64,000 nucleotides of DNA, from contig NZ_MUJK01000008.1 of assembly GCF_002906155.1 (NCBI RefSeq), positions 124,001-188,000 of the forward strand, written 5' to 3'. This DNA comes from Pseudomonas laurylsulfativorans (lineage in GTDB: Bacteria > Pseudomonadota > Gammaproteobacteria > Pseudomonadales > Pseudomonadaceae). The translations under genes and the position numbers were made by a program. The first letter of the stretch is position 1. Every line of letters starts with the position of its first letter. Positions 59,523 through 64,000 of this stretch are shown one piece after another. The notes under the pieces are model-generated. The model made no database searches and was not told the origin of the DNA. It saw only the letters and a program-made list of their open reading frames with translations.

Positions 59523-61706
59523 ATGTCATCGACTTCGTTCCGCCAGTCTCTGCGTCGCCTTTGGGCGCTGGATAAATTCAGCTACAGCGTGCGGGTATTC
59601 ATTGCCCTGACCGGCACCATGGCGCTGTGTTGGTATCAGGACGAGATGGGCCTGCTGATCCCGTTGTTCCTGGGGATTATCGCCAGCGCCCTGGCCGAGA
59701 CCGACGACAGCTGGCAGGGCCGTCTCAATGCGCTGGCCGTGACGCTGGTGTGTTTCGCTGTCGCCGCCCTGTCTGTCGAACTGCTCTTCCCCTACCCCTC
59801 GCTATTTATCATCGCCTTCGCCCTGGCCGCGTTTTGCCTGACCATGCTCGGCGCCCTCGGCGAGCGCTATGGCGCGATTGCCTCGGCGACGTTGATCCTG
59901 TCGGTCTACACCATGATTGGCGTGGACCAGCGTGGCGGTGCCGTCATCGACGTGTGGCACGAGCCAGTGCTGCTGGTGGCCGGTGCCGCCTGGTACGGCC
60001 TGCTCTCGGTGTTATGGCAGGCGCTGTTTTCCAATCAGCCGGTGCAGCAGAGCCTGGCGCGGTTGTTCCGCGAGCTGGGTTTTTACCTGAAGCTGAAGTC
60101 CTCGCTGTTCGAGCCGATCCGGCAGATGGACGTCGAGGCGCGGCGCCTGGAACTGGCCCAGCAGAACGGCCGGGTGGTAGCGGCACTCAACGCCGCCAAG
60201 GAGATCATCCTGCACCGGGTCGGCAACGGTCGCCCCGGCTCGAAAGTCAGCCGCTACCTCAAGCTGTACTTCCTCGCCCAGGACATCCACGAGCGCGCCA
60301 GCTCATCGCACTACCCCTATAACGCCCTGGCCGATGCCTTTTTCCACAGCGACGTGCTGTTCCGCTGCCAACGCCTGCTGCGCCAGCAAGGCAAAGCCTG
60401 CCGGGCCCTGGCCGAATCGATCCAGATGCGTCAGCCGTTCACCTACGACGCCAGTTTCGCCGAAGCCCTGAGCGACCTCGACGCCTCCCTCGAACACCTG
60501 CGCGTCCAGAGCAACCCGGCCTGGCGCGGCTTGCTGCGTTCACTGCGGGCACTGGCGGCCAACCTTGGCACCCTCGACCGCTTGCTCAGCGACGCCAGCA
60601 ACCCCGACGCCCTGGCGGACGCCACCGACAGCAGCTTGCTCGACCGTTCGCCGCGCAACCTCAAGGACGTTTGGCTGCGCTTACGCACGCAGCTGACGCC
60701 GACATCGCTGCTGTTCCGCCATGCCCTGCGATTGCCCCTGGCCTTGAGTATCGGCTACGCCATGGTGCATTTGATTCACCCGTCCCAAGGCTACTGGATC
60801 ATCCTCACTACGCTGTTCGTCTGCCAACCGAACTACGGCGCCACCCGCCGCAAACTCGGTCAACGGATCATCGGCACCGCCATCGGCCTGACCCTGGCCT
60901 GGGCGCTGTTCGACCTGTTCCCCAATCCGCTGATCCAGTCGTGCTTCGCCATTGCCGCCGGGGTGGTGTTCTTTACCAACCGCACCACCCGCTACACCCT
61001 GGCGACGGCGGCGATCACCCTGATGGTGCTGTTCTGCTTCAACCAGGTGGGTGACGGTTACGGGCTGTTCTTGCCTCGGTTGTTCGATACCTTGCTCGGC
61101 AGCCTGATCGCCGGCCTCGCGGTGTTCCTGTTCCTGCCCGACTGGCAGGGCCGGCGCCTGAACAAAGTGCTGGCCAATACCCTGGCCTGTAACAGCATTT
61201 ACCTGCGCCAGATCATGCAGCAATACGCGGCGGGCAAAAGCGACGATCTGGCTTATCGCCTGGCCCGCCGCAATGCGCACAACGCCGACGCCGCGCTGTC
61301 GACCACACTGGCCAATATGCTGATGGAGCCGGGACACTTTCGTAAGGAAGCGGATGTCGGCTTCCGCTTCCTGGTGCTGTCGCACACGCTACTCAGTTAC
61401 CTGTCGGGCCTGGGCGCGCACCGGGAAACCCAACTGCCGGCAGACGTGCGTGAGCATTTGATTGAAGGAGCCGGGGTGAAACTGGCTGCGAGTATCGACG
61501 AGATTGCCCAAGGGCTGGCGAGCAAGTCTTCGATTGCGATTCAAAGCGATGAAGAAGAAGCATTGGCCAATGAACTGGAACAGATGCCTGATGAAATCGA
61601 TGAAGGCCAGCGGCTGGTGCAGACGCAACTGGCGCTGATTTGTCGTCAGCTTGGGCCGTTGCGGACATTGGCGGCGCATCTCATCAAGGACACCAGTGAA
61701 GATTAA
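59523..61706 (+). CDS. YccS/FUSC-family inner-membrane protein
   Basis: This 727-residue protein has two sets of membrane helices (about 20-155 and 395-530), each followed by a soluble domain. The second set includes the FUSC-type segment HLIHPSQGYWIILTTLFVCQPNYGATRRKLGQRIIG. It matches YccS in length and layout, a family related to aromatic-acid efflux proteins (AaeB-type), but the transported substrate is not established. It is monocistronic. Confidence 0.9.
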   Translation: MSSTSFRQSLRRLWALDKFSYSVRVFIALTGTMALCWYQDEMGLLIPLFLGIIASALAETDDSWQGRLNALAVTLVCFAVAALSVELLFPYPSLFIIAFALAAFCLTMLGALGERYGAIASATLILSVYTMIGVDQRGGAVIDVWHEPVLLVAGAAWYGLLSVLWQALFSNQPVQQSLARLFRELGFYLKLKSSLFEPIRQMDVEARRLELAQQNGRVVAALNAAKEIILHRVGNGRPGSKVSRYLKLYFLAQDIHERASSSHYPYNALADAFFHSDVLFRCQRLLRQQGKACRALAESIQMRQPFTYDASFAEALSDLDASLEHLRVQSNPAWRGLLRSLRALAANLGTLDRLLSDASNPDALADATDSSLLDRSPRNLKDVWLRLRTQLTPTSLLFRHALRLPLALSIGYAMVHLIHPSQGYWIILTTLFVCQPNYGATRRKLGQRIIGTAIGLTLAWALFDLFPNPLIQSCFAIAAGVVFFTNRTTRYTLATAAITLMVLFCFNQVGDGYGLFLPRLFDTLLGSLIAGLAVFLFLPDWQGRRLNKVLANTLACNSIYLRQIMQQYAAGKSDDLAYRLARRNAHNADAALSTTLANMLMEPGHFRKEADVGFRFLVLSHTLLSYLSGLGAHRETQLPADVREHLIEGAGVKLAASIDEIAQGLASKSSIAIQSDEEEALANELEQMPDEIDEGQRLVQTQLALICRQLGPLRTLAAHLIKDTSED

Positions 61707-61731
61707 GTGACGGGCTGGCTGTGCCGGCCCC

Positions 61732-61798
61732 TTCGCGAGCAGGCTCGCTCCCACAAGTGTTACGCATTCCAATGTGGGAGCGAACCTGCTCGCGAAGA
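61732..61798. repeat. REP doublet, TTCGCGAGCAGGCTCGCTCCCACA form
   Basis: A compact inverted pair between the convergent YccS-like and solute-binding protein genes. Confidence 0.9.
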
Positions 61799-61835
61799 GG
61801 CCGGCAAAAACAACATAGATTCTGGATCAGCCGAC

Positions 61836-62573
61836 TCACATCCCATGCTGCTTCATCAACTTGTCATAACTCCCGTCCGCCTTCATCGCCGCGATCTCGC
61901 GGTCGAAACCGGCGACGATCTGCTCGTGCTGCGGATTCTTCAGGCTGACCAGAATATGCAGGCTGTTCTCGCTCAAGGGCTTGGGCAGGAACTCCACGGC
62001 GTTACGTACCTTGGGTGACTCGCGGGCCAGGTAGTAGCGGGCGACGTATTCATCTTCCAGCGTCAGTTTGACCCGCTCCGCCGCGAGCATGCGCACCGCC
62101 ATGGCGAAGCTGTGCACGGGGATCTTCTGCAATGAGTCATCGTTGTCGAACGAGGGCGAGTAAGCGTATCCACGCACGATGGCGATTGGATAAGTGTGCA
62201 ATTGCTGCAGGTTATTGAATTCGATGGGCGCGTCTTTACGCTTGAGAAAACGCACGCGATTGATCAAGTACTCGCCGGAAAACTGCCCGAGTTTTGTACG
62301 CTCGTCGTTGTACCAGGCGTTGACCAGCACGTCGTATCGGCCCTCGCCCAATCCCATCAAGGCCCGCGCCCAGGGCACCTGTTCGAACTCACTGGCATAG
62401 CCGGCCCTGGCCAGTGCGGTACTGACAATGTCCGTGGCCAGCCCACCGTTGGCGAGCGTGGAATCGGTAAATGGGGGCCAGGCATCAGCGACCAACCGCA
62501 GTTTTTCTGCCGCCGCTCCCTGAACCAGCAACAGCAATCCAATCAAGGCAAAAGCTCGATGCAATCGCGGCAT
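61836..62573 (-). CDS. Family-3 extracellular solute-binding protein
   Basis: This 245-residue protein has a signal peptide (MPRLHRAFALIGLLLLVQGAAA, cleaved near residue 22) and an SBP_bac_3 fold: EKLRLVADAWPPFTDSTLANGGLATDIVSTALARAGY, then YDVLVNAWYNDERTKLGQFS. Such proteins bind amino acids or act as periplasmic sensors. No ABC permease or ATPase lies nearby, so the partner is unknown. It is divergent from the ElaA-like gene. Confidence 0.85.
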   Translation of the reverse strand: MPRLHRAFALIGLLLLVQGAAAEKLRLVADAWPPFTDSTLANGGLATDIVSTALARAGYASEFEQVPWARALMGLGEGRYDVLVNAWYNDERTKLGQFSGEYLINRVRFLKRKDAPIEFNNLQQLHTYPIAIVRGYAYSPSFDNDDSLQKIPVHSFAMAVRMLAAERVKLTLEDEYVARYYLARESPKVRNAVEFLPKPLSENSLHILVSLKNPQHEQIVAGFDREIAAMKADGSYDKLMKQHGM

Positions 62574-62830
62574 GCTAGAAAATCCTTAGCGGGCGGATTG
62601 CCCGACGTGTTTTCAGCCAAAACACCAAAGCCCCGTACCGGCAAGACCCGGGTACTAAACATTAGCTCATCGAAGCCATAGCACAGCGCTTGGATTCAGA
62701 TTACACAAAGAAGACATCCGCGCGAAAAATGAATGATGGCATTTTGGCCTATGTCACAGATTCTTCCGCCATAAAGACTTCTGGCGTCAGTGCGCTTAGT
62801 ATCGGAACGACGTTTTCAGGGAATCAAAAC
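62574..62830. other. Divergent intergenic region (257 bp)
   Basis: No gene I would support. A reading frame upstream of the ElaA-like start (from 62690) has no ribosome site or family match in its extra 47 codons. It should hold promoters for both neighbours; none was identified with confidence. Confidence 0.4.
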
Positions 62831-63283
62831 ATGACAGTCGATTGGATCTGCAAACACCACAGCGACCTGGGCAAGGAGCAGCTGTATGCCATTTTGCAGT
62901 TGCGCGCCGAGGTGTTCGTCGTCGAGCAAAAATGCGTTTACCAGGATATCGATGGCCAGGATCTGGAAGGTGACACCTGCCACGTGATGGCCTGGGACGG
63001 TAACCGGCTGGCGGCCTACCTGAGGCTGCTTGACCCGCAATCACAGGGCGGCGACGTAGTGATCGGCCGGGTGATCATCGCCCCATACGCACGCGGCACG
63101 GGGCTTGGGCATGAGCTGATGGATCAGGCGCTGCATCAGATCGAAAAATATTGGCCCGGCCTGCCGGTCTACCTCTCGGCCCAAGCGCATTTGCAGGGGT
63201 ACTACGGGCGGTACGGGTTTGTCGTGGCGGGTGAGGAGTTTGTAGAGGATGGCATTCCACACATTGGCATGCGCCGCCCTTAA
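62831..63283 (+). CDS. ElaA-like GNAT N-acetyltransferase
   Basis: This protein has 150 residues from the start at 62831 (MTVDWICKHHSDLGKEQLYAILQLRAEVF), preceded by CAGGGAA. The ElaA family pattern is clear: LRAEVFVVEQKCVYQDIDGQDLEGDTCHV, then IGRVIIAPYARGTGLGHELM (acetyl-CoA loop) and LSAQAHLQGYYGRYGFVVAGEEFVEDGIPHIGM. The acetyl acceptor is unknown. A REP pair follows. Confidence 0.92.
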   Translation: MTVDWICKHHSDLGKEQLYAILQLRAEVFVVEQKCVYQDIDGQDLEGDTCHVMAWDGNRLAAYLRLLDPQSQGGDVVIGRVIIAPYARGTGLGHELMDQALHQIEKYWPGLPVYLSAQAHLQGYYGRYGFVVAGEEFVEDGIPHIGMRRP

Positions 63284-63290
63284 AGACCCT

Positions 63291-63355
63291 ATCGCTGGCA
63301 AGCCAGCTCCTACAAGGACGATGCAAAATCTGTAGGAGCCGGTTTGCCGGCGATG
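63291..63355. repeat. REP doublet, GTAGGAGCTGGCTTGCCAGCGA family
   Basis: A compact inverted pair (ATCGCTGGCAAGCCAGCTCC and TGTAGGAGCCGGTTTGCCGG) between convergent genes. Confidence 0.88.
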
Positions 63356-63379
63356 TCGTCGGCCCAGTCACCGCTGAAG

Positions 63380-63676
63380 TCAGGGATATTCCAGCACCGC
63401 CTTGATCTGCCGCAGATTACGCTCGATCCACCCGCGATCGATCGCTCCCCACTCGCGAATCCGATAGCGCCCCGCATGATTGCGCGCGCCCTCTTCCTGC
63501 TCGAACTCACAGACGATATCCAGGTCCGCCAGCGCCGCGATGGTGTCCTGTGCCGTGCGCCGGGGCATGCCGGTGACCTCGGTCAACGCCGGGACGCTGC
63601 AGGCCAGCCCGCTGTCGATCAGGTACGCCACGTACAGGCGGCGATAGAAACTGCTTTTGGTCTTGCTCACGTCCAT
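63380..63676 (-). CDS. Winged helix-turn-helix domain protein
   Basis: This protein has 98 residues from the start at 63676 (MDVSKTKSSFYRRLYVAYLI), with AAGGAG at 7 bases. The N-terminal half contains a likely winged helix (SVPALTEVTGMPRRTAQDTIAALADLDIVCEFEQEE), followed by a basic segment and a helix. It is probably a small DNA-binding regulator. The family is not one I can name with confidence. It lies 35 bp downstream of the truncated peptidase gene on the same strand, so the two may be co-transcribed. Confidence 0.7.
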   Translation of the reverse strand: MDVSKTKSSFYRRLYVAYLIDSGLACSVPALTEVTGMPRRTAQDTIAALADLDIVCEFEQEEGARNHAGRYRIREWGAIDRGWIERNLRQIKAVLEYP

Positions 63677-63711
63677 CCACACACTCCTTGTTGCGATTCT
63701 CGGCGGCGTAG

Positions 63712-64000
63712 CTACTGCATGTCCCGCCACGTCAGGTACACCCGCACATCAAATTCCACCTGGTGATAACCCGGCAGCATGTGTTCGCACAGTTTGTAGA
63801 AGGCCTTGTTGTGGTCCGACTCCTTGAAGTGCGCCAGCTCATGCACCACGATCATTTTCAGGAACTCGCAAGGCGCTTCCTTGAACAGCGAAGCGATGCG
63901 GATTTCCTTCTTGGCCTTGAGCTTGCCACCCTGCACGCGGGAGATCGTGGTGTGCAGGCCGAGTGCGCGGTGAGTCAGGTCCAGGCGGTTGTCGAACAGC
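63712..64000 (-). CDS. YgjP-like (M48/DUF45) metallopeptidase, partial
   Basis: The gene continues past the right end of the window; the C-terminal 95 or so residues are present. The zinc motif is HELAHFKESDH (HExxH followed by Glu and His), typical of the YgjP/WLM metallopeptidase family, with a C-terminal KLCEHMLPGYHQVEFDVRVYL. The function is unknown in detail. Confidence 0.85.
   Translation of the reverse strand, partial: LFDNRLDLTHRALGLHTTISRVQGGKLKAKKEIRIASLFKEAPCEFLKMIVVHELAHFKESDHNKAFYKLCEHMLPGYHQVEFDVRVYLTWRDMQ

Noticed and set aside
62690..62830. A 47-codon N-terminal extension of the ElaA-like gene
   Set aside because: No ribosome site at the upstream ATG, and the family N-terminus begins at the Met at 62831, which has a good site.

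Overview
The window is a GC-rich chromosomal segment from a Pseudomonas, most likely of the P. fluorescens group. The basis is the gene content and order, which from memory matches P. aeruginosa PAO1 PA5372-PA5421, and the dense intergenic REP/REPIN repeats typical of fluorescent pseudomonads. It is an almost complete locus for taking up and burning quaternary ammonium compounds: choline, carnitine, gamma-butyrobetaine and glycine betaine.

Layout. 1-0.8 kb: end of an ECF sigma factor and its anti-sigma factor. 1-10 kb (minus strand): glyA-soxBDAG-purU-fdhA, which oxidises sarcosine to glycine and disposes of the one-carbon units. 10.4-13.3 kb: a TraX-like membrane protein, ltaE and a short-chain dehydrogenase. 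13.4-16.1 kb: divergent gbcB/gbcA, the Rieske oxygenase that demethylates glycine betaine to dimethylglycine. 16.2-16.9 kb: a gene-free tandem array carrying four perfect DnaA boxes. 16.9-18.9 kb: a tandem retropepsin-like protein and a GNAT enzyme. 19-26.8 kb (minus): dipeptidase-like gene, V4R-like gene, dgcA, dgcB and two ETF subunits, which oxidise dimethylglycine to sarcosine. 27-31.5 kb: accessory island with a DUF1311/LprI-like protein, a toxin-antitoxin pair, a DUF3010 protein and an orphan TccC/RHS toxin with a metallopeptidase-like tip. 31.5-37.6 kb: cdhR with the divergent carnitine operon caiX-cdhC-cdhA-cdhB plus a gamma-butyrobetaine dioxygenase. 37.6-38.7 kb: candidate small RNA, an unknown gene and an AAC(6')-like acetyltransferase. 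38.8-45.3 kb: gbdR, sdaB and the cbcXWV ABC transporter. 45.6-51.9 kb: betT, divergent from betI-betB-betA. 52.2-64 kb: housekeeping and accessory genes (two TldD/PmbA proteins, an MFS exporter, dbpA, a YhiN-like flavoprotein, a YccS-like protein, a solute-binding protein, ElaA-like GNAT, a winged-helix protein and a truncated YgjP-like peptidase).

How it works together. Choline enters through BetT or CbcXWV and is oxidised by BetA and BetB to glycine betaine. Gamma-butyrobetaine is hydroxylated to carnitine, and the Cdh enzymes convert carnitine to glycine betaine. GbcAB, DgcAB with ETF, and SoxBDAG strip the three methyl groups; GlyA and SdaB take glycine through serine to pyruvate; PurU and FdhA handle formyl-THF and formaldehyde. 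GbdR, CdhR and BetI are the local regulators. Candidate operators for them, and a sigma-54-type promoter in front of gbdR, can be read from the sequence.

The most unusual element is the DnaA-box array at 16316-16870: four exact TTATCCACA boxes in the same orientation at spacings of 182, 182 and 161 bp, with four further exact boxes scattered through the next 4 kb. It is away from dnaA and resembles a DnaA-titration or control locus more than an origin. Other points worth attention are the M19 family protein lacking its metal-ligand motif, the TccC toxin tip, a candidate minus-strand sRNA, and REP elements inside operons, one of which supplies the stop codon of an ETF gene.
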